From Meghimatium bilineatum (Eukaryota; Mollusca; Gastropoda; Stylommatophora; Philomycidae): a DNA stretch of 64,000 nt. The stretch is from assembly GCA_034231615.1 (NCBI GenBank), contig CM067299.1:16722834-16786833 (forward strand), given 5' to 3'. The translations under genes and the position numbers were made by a program. The notes beneath the pieces are model-generated. The model was not told where the DNA came from and searched no databases. It worked only from the letters and a program-made list of their open reading frames with translations. How positions within the stretch are numbered: the first letter of the stretch is position 1; the number at the start of each line of letters is the position of its first letter. This document shows, piece by piece, positions 34,281-45,955 of the stretch.

Positions 34281-34460
34281 GCCCAAAAATATAGTCAACA
34301 TTATACAAAACAAACTAAAGCGACGTTTCTACCATAAGATCTGTATCAGAAAAATTACAGAACAAGCAACAAACAATTTTTATTGCTCTCTGTCTTAGGA
34401 CCTTATGGTTGAAGCGTCGATTTAGTCTTTCGTGTATACTATTAACTATATTGTTTTGGT
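34281..34460. repeat. Short palindrome-family element
   Basis: Inverted arms, about 34285-34347 and 34390-34460, share GTATAC/GTATAA, ACTAAA, CGACG, and ACCATAAG. In the right arm CTTAGGACC, TTAT, GGTTGAAGCGTCGA again puts a pairable stem before a GAAAC-like box (here GAAGC). In the left arm, read on the minus strand, CTGATACAGATCTTATGGTA precedes GAAACGTCGC. Confidence 0.6.
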
Positions 34461-34514
34461 GTCGGTTTAAACTGTAAACCACATTACTTTGTGTTCTTCT
34501 TTAATAATATTGGT

Positions 34515-34765
34515 AAGGGAGTTGTACTGCAGTCTCACGTAATATCGATTGTCGCAAATGTCCAACATATTTCAAGTGTTGTATTATATGTGTATGTATC
34601 GAAGACACGTACCCCATCCGAGTAGAAGGCTTCTTCAACAGGCATTGCATTAAACCGAAAGCTGCAGTCTCCTTGGTATGAAATATTAACTCCACGAATT
34701 CAACCCACTGCACATAGGAAATAAGAGCAAGTTGCTCGTAATTCCTCGTGTTAGTTACACAAACA
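34515..34765 (-). repeat. Dispersed repeat family R1, copy 1
   Basis: On the minus strand: AATTACGAGCAACTTGCTCT, TTATTTCCTATGTGCAGTGG, GAGACTGCAGCTTTCGG, AATGCAATGCCTGTTGAAG and AAGCCTTCTACTCGGATG. Same blocks in the same order at 40095, 49380 (minus) and 63403. Between blocks the copies differ by small indels. No coding domain is evident. Confidence 0.65.
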
Positions 34766-35220
34766 AACAAATAAACATACATCAAAGACGTTATTTCATA
34801 TACAACATGTCATAGACATACCAATTTCTAATCTGTCTAGTTCTCAACTGTCTCGAAATGTCTTAGCCATGGGAAAAATCTCCTCAGACGTAATATTCGT
34901 TCAGAAGGAAGCAAAATCGGAAGAAATTATGTTACATTCTGAAGATGCCAATTACTAAATTGCTAACACTAGGGTTATAACAGAATATATAAAATTCAGT
35001 TGATATTGTTGTCATTGTATTTATTATATTTTGGAGATAACCGTTTTATCGCCTTAACTTTCTTACGAAACAAGATTTCAAATGCTTCATTTGAGAAGAT
35101 TTGAGTACGATCTTTTGGATATTTCTGTGAAATGTAAAGGTTCCCATGTGATTTTAAAAAATTAATATGCATAGCATATTATATAATAAGCTTGTAACGT
35201 TATATATATATATATGTATG
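34766..35220. other. Unassigned sequence
   Basis: Nothing recognised. Confidence 0.4.
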
Positions 35221-35224
35221 ACAT

Positions 35225-35400
35225 TTTGCGTCTTACACACTGTTGTTTAGCAAAAAGAAGAAGCATTCAGCATTTTCTCAGGAAAGAGAACATTTCAAGC
35301 CATCATGTCACAGCAACAGAAGATTTTTGCTTGCGTCCTGCTATTCTTGTTGTTTCTCTGTTGATAGGTTTGCTAAGCCTGGGCGGCTTATATGGGTGAA
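35225..35400. repeat. Dispersed repeat family R3, copy 1
   Basis: TTAGCAAAAAGAAGAAGCAT, ATTTTCTCAGGAAA and CACAGCAACAGAAGATTT recur in diverged form at 58620-58720. There the copy adjoins a minus-strand LINE C-terminus, so R3 may be a LINE 3' UTR. Confidence 0.55.
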
Positions 35401-35413
35401 ATGGGGTAAAGTG

Positions 35414-35415
<2 letters not shown>

Positions 35416-35479
<64 letters not shown>
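35416..35479. repeat. TA microsatellite
   Basis: About 32 uninterrupted TA repeats. Confidence 0.98.
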
Positions 35480-35481
<2 letters not shown>

Positions 35482-35648
35482 CACACAGTAGCATCACATC
35501 GTTGGAACTGGAGAACTTGTTTCTATCCTATGCACCGTATTAGTCGCTATTAGAAATATAATCTACGATTCCATGGCGATGACGGGTTATGCTCGGAAGA
35601 CTAATCTGATTCACAAGGAGTCTGCAGTACATACAAGGAATCTCAGAA

Positions 35649-35925
35649 ACTTTCATGTCATTTGTGTGAACAGAAACTTTCTTGTCATTTGAGTGAACAG
35701 AAACTTTCGTGTTATTTGTGTGAACAGAAACTTTCGTGTTATTTGTGTGAACAGAAATTTTTGTGTCATTTGTGTGAAAAGAAACTTTTGTGTAATTTGT
35801 GTGAACAGAAACTTTTGTGTCATTTGTGTGAACAGAAACTTTCGTGTCATTTGTGTGAACATAAACTTTTGTGTCATTTGTGTGAACAGAAATTTTCGTG
35901 TCATTTGTGTGAAGACATGTGAACT
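35649..35925. repeat. 27-bp minisatellite, about 10 copies
   Basis: The unit contains GTGTGAACAGAAACTTTCGT and GTCATTT. Variation is mostly CGTG/TGTG and GTCAT/GTTAT. The period is a multiple of three, so several frames are open (CEQKLSCHL and NRNFRVICV repeats). These are not supported as genes. Confidence 0.96.
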
Positions 35926-36265
35926 ATTCTATTGTGTGTCTTCTCAAACATGCAGCCCATGAATTAGCCGATATGATTTTGTGGTCTTTATACCAAATCT
36001 GTTGTTGTTTTCCATCACGACTCATGACTTGCAAACACTTTTACCGAGGTACAGGTCGGCAACAAGATGTTTTACTGAACTGTAATTTTACCATAAAGAA
36101 AATGCTTCGATCTTCCATGCAAACTCCTTTTCAATATCGTCTTATCTGCTGAGTTATTGTTCGGGGCTGACACTACTGTATTTGTGTCACTTCTGGGCTG
36201 ACCCTATTGTTGTTTTGTCACTGCGTATTCTCTGTGTCTCCAACCAATGACACGCACGACGGATA
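35926..36265. other. Unassigned sequence
   Basis: 36155-36225 has a weak duplication of GGGCTGACxCTATTGT...GTCACT. Nothing else was recognised. Confidence 0.45.
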
Positions 36266-36269
36266 CTAT

Positions 36270-36905
36270 GAAATAGCTTCACTTACTGGAGATAACTTCA
36301 TTTACTGGACATAACTTCAGTTTCTTGAAAGAGCTTCACTTACTGGAGGAAGCTTCACTTACTAGAGATAACTTCATTTACTGGACATAACTTCAGTTTC
36401 TTGAAAGAGCTTCACTTACTGGAGGAAGCTTCACTTACTAGAGATAACTTCATTTACTGGACATAACTTCAGTTTCTTGAAAGAGCTTCACTTACTGGAG
36501 GAAGCTTCACTTACTAGAGATAACTTCATTTACTGGAGGGAGCTTCATTTACTGGAGGAAGCTTCACATACTGGAGATAACTTCACATACTGGAGATAAC
36601 TTCACTTACTGGAGATAACGTCACTTACTGGAGATAACTTCACTTACTGGAGATAATTTCACTTACTGGAGATAATTTCACTTACTAGAGATAACTTCAT
36701 TTAGTGGAGATAACTTCACTTACTGGAGATAACTTCACTTACTGGAGATAACTTCACTTACTGGAGATAACTTCACTTACTGGAGATAACTTCACTTACT
36801 GGAGATAACTTCACATACTGTAGATAACTTCACTTACTGGATATAACTTCACATACTGGAGATAACTTCACTTACTGGAGCTAACTTCACATACTGGAGA
36901 AATCT
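36270..36905. repeat. 19-bp minisatellite with a 76-bp higher-order block
   Basis: The base unit is TAACTTCACTTACTGGAGA. At 36293-36520 four distinct 19-bp variants (ending GGACA, TGAAA, GGAGG, TAGAGA) form a 76-bp block repeated three times with no visible difference, exactly 228 bp. After 36520 the array returns to simple monomers with CATACT/CTTACT variants. Confidence 0.97.
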
Positions 36906-38509
36906 CATACTGGTTAATTGAGAATGACAGCAGTATAAGAAGAGTTAAGAGATTTGTAGCCCTGTTTGCGTGACGCTGTTTGCATATCATTGTTTGTATG
37001 ACTCTGTTTTCATATCGTTGTTTGTATGACTCTGTTTGCAGCTTACTATTTGCAATATTTGCATTCTTCTTCTTCTTCAGCGTTCATTCTACAACTCTCG
37101 CTGGATTTATCTTGTAGTAGGACAATGGATTTCCTACAGGATGTAGTTCAGAGAATGAATATTCGTTATATCGCCGTTTTATTTGCGCCAATGTCCCAAC
37201 TCATCCATCTTCGGTACAACAGTGTGTATGATTCTCTTTGCATGCACATTTTCAGGCAAGTCAATGTCAAGCCTTACTTTATGACACCACATAGTCTTAC
37301 GCAATAGTGTCACGCTACACAGTATTACACTGTACAGTACCACGTCATACAGTGTCATGTAAGCAGAAATTGGAGTCTGCCAGGCAGACTCGAGAATACT
37401 TTTAACTAGAGAACATGAGTGCGGGGCATAGGAGCATGATTTTCCTACCACATATGCTGCTAGTAACCGAGCACCAATGGGTTTGCCCAGAAGGCAACAA
37501 CATCGATTCATAACCATTAATTAGTTAGTAAAGATGACCAAAAGAAGCGGCGTCGTAGCTAGACAGGAGCGACCGGTAAATGCAGGAACATAAATAAAAC
37601 AGTACCCAGGGGGCACCACGAATGAAATGAACTTAAATTATGTAAAGATAAAATGGTGAATCTTCAACAGATCTCCAATATTGGCGCTTTAAAGAAGACT
37701 TCCAGAATAATATCATGATGATAGTGTTATCCAAAGTCCATTTGGTACAGAATTGGAACAAAATTAATGCATGTATCAAAGTGTACAGTATATGAGAACG
37801 AGCAACCGTTACCTAGAAACATAATAAACATGTTTCATGTCTGAACTATATACATGTGCACGATCAATGAAGTCCAAAAAGTGTTCACTTTCACAATATC
37901 ATTTCAGTTACGTCCTACAACATGAAACATAACGCGTTCAGACACCATTTATTACCACCATTTTTCGTAACCATGCGGTCGTTCAAGATATTTTATGGAC
38001 CTGGTTGATCAATAATTACGATTGCATCCGGCATTGGATGTCTGAAACCAGAAACTTCCCCCGCAGCTAGGTGTAAAACAATAATTATTGCATTCTCTAT
38101 GTTCAAAAAATCAAAAAAATATTGCAGAATCAACAATACTTGTATGATATTTGAAGTATATCACATTTGTGTCACCCATCGTGTTCTAGGGAGTCTACTA
38201 TTATTTACCCGTTTCTATTGTCAACATTATGGCCAACTTTATATTTCTGGACCATGGGAAGATATAGAAGTACGTATCTGTAATGAAATTTATGAAAAAA
38301 AACAACAACAACAAAGAATGAAATGGTTTGATCATCTTCTAGTAGCCCCTTCAAGTGTGATTTAGAAGTTCTTCAAGATCCTGTATCCATCGTAGACTTA
38401 GTCTCCGTCATCATCTCTTTCTTGACACATTTCCCACCCCATGATGAATTTTTCTAACTAAATTGTAGTTTTTTTCTAATACAGTTTCCAACAACCTCAA
38501 ATATTGTAT
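36906..38509. other. Mostly unassigned; a GAA-tail trace and GCGCAAATAAAA motif inside
   Basis: 36960-37030 holds three CTGTTTGCATATC-like words. On the minus strand, 37091-37065 reads GAATGAACGCTGAAGAAGAAGAAG, resembling the LINE A/B 3' end, and 37185-37160 reads ATTGGCGCAAATAAAACGGCG. 37590-37605 has a GTACCCAGGGGGCACCACG tract. No coding domain was recognised. Confidence 0.35.
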
Positions 38510-38514
38510 TATAT

Positions 38515-38765
38515 CACATAAACAAGTGTCCGATAGTGAACGTTCTCTAATATAATATGGTCAAATGTTCAATAGTGACCTTTCTCTAATATAACATGAT
38601 CAAATGTTCAATAGTGATCTTTGATATAATATGATAAAATGTTCAATAGTGACCTTTCTCTAATATACTATGATCAAATGTTCAATAGTGACCTTTCTCT
38701 AATATAATATGATCAAATGTTCAATAGTGATCTTTCTCTAATATAATATGATCACGTGTCCAATA
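38515..38765. repeat. 39-bp minisatellite, about 6 copies
   Basis: Units share AATGTTCAATAGTGACCTTT and CTCTAATATAATATGATCA. One unit near 38610-38640 lacks CTCTAA. Confidence 0.95.
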
Positions 38766-40090
38766 ACCTTCTGTTATTCCTCAATCAGACGAATTCTTGG
38801 ACCCTCACCCGTCCATTGATATTACTTTTTTCAGACGTTTTGTACCTGGTGGATCATATGACTCCATTTGAGAGCTATATCAAGTGACATAGTCTTTCCA
38901 GAATATTGTCTTCGTCGTGGATACTCTGAAAGCCTCTCTGTCCCGGGAAAGCAGACTTGGATTGGCCAGAGACATCTGCATACATTCTTCGATAACTACT
39001 GAGAACTACTGTTTGAGAACTACTGTGCTAAAAATTCCCGTAACAATGTAAAATTTTACTTGAAGTAGTTTTCTAATGTTATTTCGTCATAAAAATAATC
39101 TCCGTGGCGTAGCGATGAGGACAATTGCCCTGTGTTGACGAGATCACTATTTTAAACTAATCTACGGCGTCCTATCTTCAAGTGCATGTTTTCTATTATT
39201 GCTCTAAATTGTGCAGTGGAGTGCTTTGAATTATACTCTCAGAAGGTGGCATGTAGTACTATTGAGAGGGCCGGGGTACATTTTCGGAAACCCAAGTACA
39301 TTAATTTCTCTATGCTTTTTTGAACATTTTTAACGTTATAAAATATAGCATCAATCGGGGCTAGTTTTATGATGTTCACGTTGTGTAACAGAGATATAGA
39401 AACGCGTGCTACAACTAGCAAAAATATTGCTCATTATTTCTTCGGCCATCCAAGAGAAGTTTCCAATTGTGTTACATGTTTTGCCAGCAGACGTAGACGA
39501 TAACGAACTTCTAGAAATGTCGCTCACTTTTACTAGGGACTAGATTTCTTGCTAGTTGCAGTCTTACGGTAACACTTTTTCTGTAATTTGTCTCACATTT
39601 GACAGATGCTAGTGGAAACCGTGATATTGGAGAAAATGCAAATTGTCTATCTAATAGTGTTTGAGAGAACAAATTAGTAGTAAAATTGTGAATAAAAAAT
39701 GAGAGATTTAAATTCTAAAGTAACATCTCTCCTTCATTAGAGGTCTTTACTTTGGCTAGAATAGTTATTACTTTGTAATTTGTGCTGACAAATTGTAGGT
39801 AAAATAAGCCAGTGTATAGAGAATGTTGTTTAGACGCGCTAGAAGTTATTGATCGTGAAAGAAGAATACTTGAAACGGCAGCATTAGATTCAGTGTGAGT
39901 GTCTGAGCAGGAGATTTTACCCAAGCCTTGCACTAATTCTAATACAATTGCAGATTCGTTTTCTCCTAACATGCGCATATTTCAACTACGAGTTTGTCAA
40001 CGACAGAAGGTGTAAGTCTTAAGAATATCTACAAAATTGTCCTGAAAAAGTTTTTGGTAAAAGTGTCATTGTTAGTTAAATAAAATTAGT
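38766..40090. other. Unassigned sequence
   Basis: Small open frames (39239-39421 and 39715-39978 on minus) have no recognisable domain. Confidence 0.45.
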
Positions 40091-40094
40091 CTTG

Positions 40095-40260
40095 AATGGT
40101 GAGGTTTGTTTGTTTTGAGAACCCCAGGAATTGCCAGCGATTAGCTCTTACTTCCTATGTGCAGTGGGGTGGTTTTTCTTAGCTTTCTTTCATACCCAGG
40201 AGACTTCAGCTATCGGCTTAGCGCAATGCCTATTGAAGGAGCCTTCTACTCAGAGAGTGG
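40095..40260 (+). repeat. Dispersed repeat family R1, copy 2
   Basis: CCCCAGGAATTGCCAGCGAT, TTACTTCCTATGTGCAGTGG, TTTCATACCCAGGAGACTTC and GCAATGCCTATTGAAGGAGC match 63403-63560 closely. An open frame runs through it (40157-40441), but its tail is unrelated to that of the other copies. Confidence 0.7.
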
Positions 40261-40569
40261 GTCTTTAATTGTATTGATGACATGCTACAAAGCTTCCATA
40301 AAAGATCCTCAATATAACGGCATGTCATCTACTAAAGTTTTCTGTGGCATGAGTGGTTTGTCTAGTAGGCCATTGGTGAGACACAGACGCAACCGCATGT
40401 GTAGAATGGTGATGTACGTGCCTTTTAACTGCGAACGTTAGTCTAACCTGATTATATCAGAGGGTTCAGCTATTGCAAAATAGTGGAGGACGCGGTTCTG
40501 TCAATTCAGTCTCCACGGTACCAGGAGAAAGTCTCAACAGTTGTATAGGTCCGTTATATATTGTGTGTA

Positions 40570-40608
40570 TATATATATAACAGATATACATATATATATA
40601 TATATATA
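40570..40608. repeat. Short TA-rich runs
   Basis: Two interrupted TA runs around an ACAGATATACA spacer. Confidence 0.8.
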
Positions 40609-41215
40609 TTGTGTGCGTTTTGTAACATGGTAATGTGTTGCTGTACTAGTTAGTGAACTGGCTTTCTACTTTCTAACTCGATGGTCTATCTTTCAATCTT
40701 GACATTTTAATGGGATTTATTAAAAAAAATACAAACTTTAAGTACACAAATTATTAGGTGAACATGTAATGCAAACATCATCATTTTATTAAGCTCAATA
40801 TCATTTCAGGGTTGCCACTTAGGAAATATCAACACAGAAGTTCCGCAATGCCTCTCTTTTTCAGTTCCTTGTTTGTGTGGAGAATCGTAGTCCAGTCCAT
40901 TCTTTAATATTATCAATTGATAGTTTCTTTTGACCTCTTCGTCTTTTAAAAAAAAATTTCCATTAGAAACCAACATCATGACAAACGGGACAATCTCACC
41001 AGTGCTCCGCTCTTCATTCCAGCATCCATCCAATAAATAGGGACCTATGCAGACAAAGTCCCATTCAGATGCTGTTTATGAGTCTTCGTAGCTTCTCGTC
41101 TGATCCACAATTCAAGACAGTTGTGGAAAGGAAACTCATGTCGTAACGTGTCCAAACCATGCACGTTTGGGATGTCACACACCACTAACTAGACACTTTT
41201 TTCTATAATACAATT
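40609..41215. other. Unassigned sequence
   Basis: The minus frame 40806-41033 reads LIILKNGLDYDSPHKQGTEK with no recognised family. GGTTGCCACTTAGG-like start near 40810 has no partner. Confidence 0.4.
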
Positions 41216-41456
41216 GTAAAGTAAAGTTACCCATATTATTTATTAATGCCGTAGGGGTATGAGATGTTAGTGATTTCACATTTCACTAGCTCTGCTATAT
41301 GAGGGCGGTAGCCATCTTTTCTGTCTCGCAGTCTTTGCTTCCCGGATTAATACGGTACCCATTTAAGACTGGGTCGACCCGAGAGCCGTTGTTGGAAATG
41401 AACCCTGGGCGACTCATATGCGAAGCCAGCTCACTAACCACTGCCCTACGCGGCCC
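41216..41456 (-). mobile_element. tRNA-derived SINE (same family as 21877)
   Basis: On the minus strand: head GGGGCCGCGTAGGGCAGTGG with B-box-like CCAGGGTTCATTTCC, AAATGGGTACCGTATTAAT, CCGGGAAGCAAAGACTGCG, GGTGTGAGATG-like ACATCTCATACCCCTACGG, and end GGGTAACTTTACTTTAC. A clear TSD was not found. Confidence 0.8.
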
Positions 41457-41842
41457 CAGTGAACAATACCTAGTACCATAGTACAATGACTAGGTTTGGA
41501 TTAACATTGCACATTTTCAGTGAATGAAATGTCATTCGGATATTTTCTCTATACGAAACTGTATAAATAAGTTATAAGTGATGTTAAAAGACAAAGTTTA
41601 ACCATAGTATTGTAGACATATTTTGTAATTAGAAGATGCTCTTACTTCATCATTATAAGTTTTACAAAAAAATATGTAGGCATTTTAATGTAAAATTTAC
41701 ATCTTAAGAAATGGTAAAGTGGTATTCCAAATTCAGCGACAGAATGTGTAGTGACAAAAATACGTATTTCCCATGTGAGCCCGTAAAATACACCATTGAT
41801 GATGTTTAAAATAACGTCGTCTTCTGAAAAAAGACATTTAAG

Positions 41843-41875
<33 letters not shown>

Positions 41876-42100
41876 TGACAGAAAGTAGATAAGGGGGTTA
41901 ACATCATCCCCCATTGGGAATACATCACTAGCACCTAGAAAATAGTTATTCAAAAAAGGTAACACCCTTTCTCCTCTACCTAGCACTTTCTCAAAAGAGA
42001 TAATTAAAAATTAAAATTCGGCAAAAGCGCAATAATTAACTTTAAAAAAATTTGTTTAGGGAACACAAAAAATGTTGCCCTTTGCCAGAGTTATATTTAT
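41457..42100. other. Unassigned sequence with a TA run
   Basis: 41843-41872 is a short TA run. Nothing else was recognised. Confidence 0.45.
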
Positions 42101-42149
42101 GGACGGTGCATTTATGTCTGCCAAGAGTATAGCTACTCAGGAATATTTG

Positions 42150-42412
42150 GATATCAACGGTCATGAAGTCACGCACACCTGTTGTATCAACGGTCATGAA
42201 GTCACGCACACTTGTTGTATCAACGGTCATGAAGTCACGCACACTTGTTATATCAACGGTCATGAAGTCACGCACACTTGTTGTATCAACGGTCATGAGG
42301 TCACGCACACTTTTTGTATCAACGATCGGGAAGTCACGCACACTTGTTCTATCAACGGTCGTGAAGTCACGCACACTTGCATCAACGGCGGTGATACCAC
42401 GCACACTTGTTA
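42150..42412. repeat. 33-bp minisatellite, about 8 copies
   Basis: The unit contains ATCAACGGTCATGAAGTCAC and GCACACTTGTTGT. The last units shorten to 27 bp. All stay in a multiple of three, so plus and minus frames are open (INGHEVTHTCC and SVRDFMTVDTT repeats). Confidence 0.96.
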
Positions 42413-42544
42413 GTTCTCTGGATATTTATCGTTTGAATATTAAACATTTTCCAAATCTAATGCAGCAACGTTGAAATTAATTATTGGCTTTTATAATCCT
42501 TTTGTAAGTAGGTTAAATTGTTCAACTCATAGGAAAAAACATAT

Positions 42545-42592
42545 ATATCATCATCATCATTATGTCGCATATTTTTTCAACAACTTGGTTTT
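42545..42592 (-). other. Alternative 3' tail of the 42593 LINE
   Basis: Where copy A reads TTGCAGATATAG and ends in GAA repeats, this copy reads ACCAAGTTGTTGAAAAAAT then GACATAATGATGATGATGAT. The frame continues without stop into a Met-repeat. It may be a subfamily-specific 3' end, a template switch, or a neighbouring element. Confidence 0.5.
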
Positions 42593-43601
42593 CTGTCTCC
42601 TTAGTAAAACTCACTGTCTTTTGTAGTTCATACAGTGTCCAATAAAACTTTGATTCCAGTGTTGTTTCCTCTGGCCAATATGTCTGCCTCAGAGTTTCAT
42701 GCTCAGAACACTCTTGAAGTATATGTTTGGCACTCTGTATATGCTTGTACACATGGCCGTGTTGCCAATCTTGAACTTTGTATACATGTGACTGCGGAGT
42801 CGGTTGTGTCCTGTTCTGAGACGTAGCATTATAACTTGTTCTGATCTGTTCATAATATGATAGTCATCTTGTGTTGGTGTTTGTGGCTTTCTTATTGACT
42901 TGATCATCTGTTTTTTCTGATGGTAGGTGATTGGTATATCTGGTTGGTCTTCGGCAGCATCTTCCTTAGCTAGTTGGTCTGCTTTTTCATTTCCTGGTAT
43001 TCCACAGTGAGAGGGTATCCACTGCATGGTTACCCTATACTTGTACGACAATTTGCTAAGTAGTTTTTTCAAGTCTGTTAGTTTTCCAGACTGGAGAGCT
43101 TGAAGCACTGACCTTGCATCTGTCAGAAATACCACAGGCTGTAGGCCAGAGTTGGAGTTCAGCAGTTTTTTTTAGCTGCCACACTAATTGCCTGGATTTC
43201 TGCATCATAATTATTGCAGAATTTTCCTGTCGGTGTTCTGATTGTATCTCTAGGCTTGTGTGGATATTCTATATATACACCTGCACCTCCATTCCTCACG
43301 GCATTCTGTGCTGACCCATCTGTGTATACTCTGACCCATATATCTTGTGGATATTCCTCATCCAGGAAACTGAGGGTGACTGTCCTTCGCTGCACACTGT
43401 TCTGTTCGTCCTCGCTTAGTATTCCTTTCACATGGGTCTGAATGTATATTGACATTCCATGGCTTTCACTCCACGGGGTTTGTTCTGGTACAGACCTTAA
43501 GGGGCTGTCAACTTCAGTTAGGTCTGTAAGTTGTCTACGGAGTCGTTTAGCTTAATGGATACAGATGCTTCTTTTCAGTCGCCCCATTGCTAGATTTTGG
43601 A
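42593..43601 (-). mobile_element. Truncated I-type LINE of the copy A subfamily
   Basis: The minus strand corresponds to copy A from about 6836 to 7855 with high identity. The 5' break is at CCAAAATCTAGCAATGG (43601). A (T)8 run at 43165-43172 replaces the (A)6 of copy A, a 2-base insertion that shifts the RNase H frame. RNase H residues remain: VYTDGSAQ, DAEIQAI, FLTDARS and IPSHCGIPGNEKADQLAKE. After GGAGACAGAA (42602-42593) the similarity to copy A stops. Confidence 0.9.
42689..43455 (-). pseudogene. Partial LINE polyprotein (RNase H and tail), frameshifted
   Basis: Two open pieces, 43455-43159 and 43135-42689, would be continuous without the 2-base insertion at 43165-43172. The first has the RNase H first and second acidic residues; the second has the third acidic residue, SHCG and the zinc-knuckle start. 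The zinc-knuckle itself is damaged (CTSIYRVPN in place of CTCGQAVQS). Confidence 0.85.
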
Positions 43602-43685
43602 TCTAGTATACATTTTATTATCTGCATGTCGTAACTAATATCCATTTCTTCTATATCACACAATTAAAAGTTCAATCCTTTAGCA
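43602..43685. other. Unassigned flank
   Basis: Short stretch between the LINE fragment and the next array. Nothing recognised. Confidence 0.5.
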
Positions 43686-43689
43686 ATCA

Positions 43690-44715
43690 CAACTAAACAT
43701 TAATTACACTCTCCTGAATAACAAGACTAAAGGTGTCCTTCCTCTGTGCAACATAACTCGATCGAAGTCCCTTTCTAATAAAAAACAGAACTTAAGTCCT
43801 TCAATGTATCTTCTGTATAATAAAAATAAAAATCGAATTCTTCTGTAAAACAGAACTAAACATCTTCCTCTTCTGTTTAACGTAGCTAGAAGCTCTTTTT
43901 CGGTAAAACATGACTGAAAATTTTCTTCTTCTGTAAAACATAACAAGAAAATCCTTCATGTAAAACATAACAAGAAGTCCCTTCATGTAAAACATAACAA
44001 GAAGTTCTCTTTTGTAAAACATAATTAGAAGTTGTATTTTGTAAAACATAACAAGAATTTCTATTTTGTAAAACAAATCTAGAATGTACGTTCTTCTGTA
44101 AAACATAACAAGACGTTCCTTTTCATAAAACACATAAAGAATGTACTTTCTACTGTAAAACATAACTAGAGGTTCCCATCTATAAAGAGATAACCAGAAA
44201 TTATCATCTTCTGTAAAACATAACTAAAAGTCTATTTTGTCTGCAAAACATAAGTAAACGTTATAAGAAGTCTCCTTTTTTTAATACATAACTAGAAATT
44301 CCCTTGTGCAAAATATAACTAGTTATTCTCTTCTTCCTTAAAACATATTTCGATATTCCTTTTGTAAAACATAAAAAATGTCTATTTTGCCAAATATAAC
44401 TATAATTTCCCTTCTATTTCTGCTCTAACATAATTAGAAGTTCCATTCTTCTGTAAAACATAACTAGAAGTTCCTTTTTTTAAACATAATTAGAAGTTCC
44501 ATTCTTCTTTAAAACAAAATTATAAGTTCCGTTCTTCTTTAAAACATAATTATAAGTTCCATTCTTCTTTAAAACATAATTAGAAGTTCCATTTTTCTTT
44601 AAAACATAATTAGAGTTCCATTCTTCTTTAAAACATAATTAGAAGTTCCATTCTTCTTTAAAACATAACTAGAAGTTCCATTCTTCTTTAAAATATAAGT
44701 AGATTTTCCCTTCTG
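43690..44715. repeat. Long degenerate repeat, unit about 28-32 bp
   Basis: More than 30 units share TTCTGTAAAACATAACTAGAAGTTCC in pieces. Copies are most alike at 44430-44690 (CCATTCTTCTTTAAAACATA). Unit length varies, so the array is old apart from its right end. Confidence 0.93.
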
Positions 44716-45075
44716 TATACATAATTATAAAATCATAACGATAAGTGTATGTAAGATTAATATAAGATCAATATAAAATAATTCTCCAACTGTCACAGAC
44801 ATGCTACCAAATGAACAACTGACATGTCTGTAATCACCAAATATACATCTATGGTCACAGACCTTATGCAAGGAATACTAATGAAGATATATGAACCGAT
44901 GTGCTCACACATGTATGGACTTTAGCTTAGACTGCCTGTCATAAACAATATTACACCCTCAAGTTGTTTGACGGGTCAGTCTATACCGGGATTTATCTGA
45001 GGATATACCAGAATAGAATAATAATATATGAACTCAATAAATAAAGATTGGGTTAACTATGATGGGTTTTGGATG
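44716..45075. other. Unassigned sequence
   Basis: Nothing recognised. Confidence 0.45.
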
Positions 45076-45417
45076 TAGAATAGTCATTTCTAGAATAGAC
45101 ATTTCTAGAATAGTCATTTCTAGAATAGTCATTTCTAGAATAGACATTTCTAGAATAGACATTTCTAGAATAGACATTTCTAGAATAGACATTTCTAGAA
45201 TAGTCATTTCTAGAATAGTCATTTCTAGAATAGACATTTCTAGAATAGTCATTTCTAGAATAGTCATTTCTAGAATAGTCATTTCTAGAATAGTCATTTC
45301 TAGAATAGACATTTCTAGAATAGTCATTTCTAGAATAGACATTTCTAGAATAGTCATTTCTAGAATAGACATTTCTAGAATAGTCATTTCTAGAATAGAC
45401 ATTTCTAGAATAGACAT
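45076..45417. repeat. 15-bp minisatellite with a two-state variant site
   Basis: About 23 copies of TAGAATAGTCATTTC. Each unit has T or A at one position (AGTC or AGAC); all other positions are invariant. Because 15 is a multiple of three, all frames are open (SRIVI/SRIDI, LEMTI/LEMSI). Confidence 0.98.
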
Positions 45418-45439
45418 TCAAGTTGCAAATATATTAGGG

Positions 45440-45775
45440 AATGCAAATTTGTGGAAATTCTGTTGTGAGAAATCTTTCATGTTGTAAGACATTTTTCCTG
45501 TTGTGAGAGGTCTTCGTTCATGTATTGAGAAATTTTCTTTCATGTTGTGAGAAGTTTTCTTTCATGTGAGAAATTTTCTTTCATGTTGTGAGAAATCATA
45601 ACATGTTTTGAGAAACCTTATTTCATGTTGTGACACATCATTCATGTTGTGAGAACATTTCTTTCTTGTTTTGAGAAATTTTCTTTCATGCTGAGAAAAA
45701 TATTTCTTTTCTGTGATAAATCTTCTTTCATTTTGTGAGAAACTTTCTTTCATGTTGTAAGAAATCTTCCATGCG
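45440..45775. repeat. Degenerate repeat with TTCATGTTGTGAGAAAT core
   Basis: About 14 units of 20-26 bp, diverged. Confidence 0.88.
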
Positions 45776-45839
45776 CGTTTAGTTATAAGTATAATTCTTG
45801 ATGAGGAGTTGGGTCTTGTCAGATATGACTGCGCTACGT

Positions 45840-45955
45840 ATGACAGTCAGTCGCCCGTGTGGCAACCGGAGCCTGGACTTCTAGTTCAGGATGCAAAGAA
45901 TAGTATTAATATCTTCTTTCCAGGCATGTCGTAGGAGGTGACTAAGGACATCTGG
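45840..45955 (+). repeat. Possible SINE with a conserved GTCGTAGGAGGTGACTAAGG block
   Basis: CGCCCGTGTGGCAACCGGAG and AGCCTGGACTTCTAGTTCAGG precede ATGTCGTAGGAGGTGACTAA at 45927-45946. The same block (one base different) occurs at 55968-55987. The sequence resembles the deeply conserved SINE domain known from many invertebrates; I cannot verify which family. Confidence 0.5.

Noticed and set aside
35662..35922. Cys-rich CEQKLSCHL repeat peptide
   Set aside because: It is a by-product of the 27-bp minisatellite with competing open frames.
42072..42474. Zinc-finger-like protein from HEVTHTCC repeats
   Set aside because: Cys/His spacing is just the 33-bp repeat period; no linker or finger consensus.
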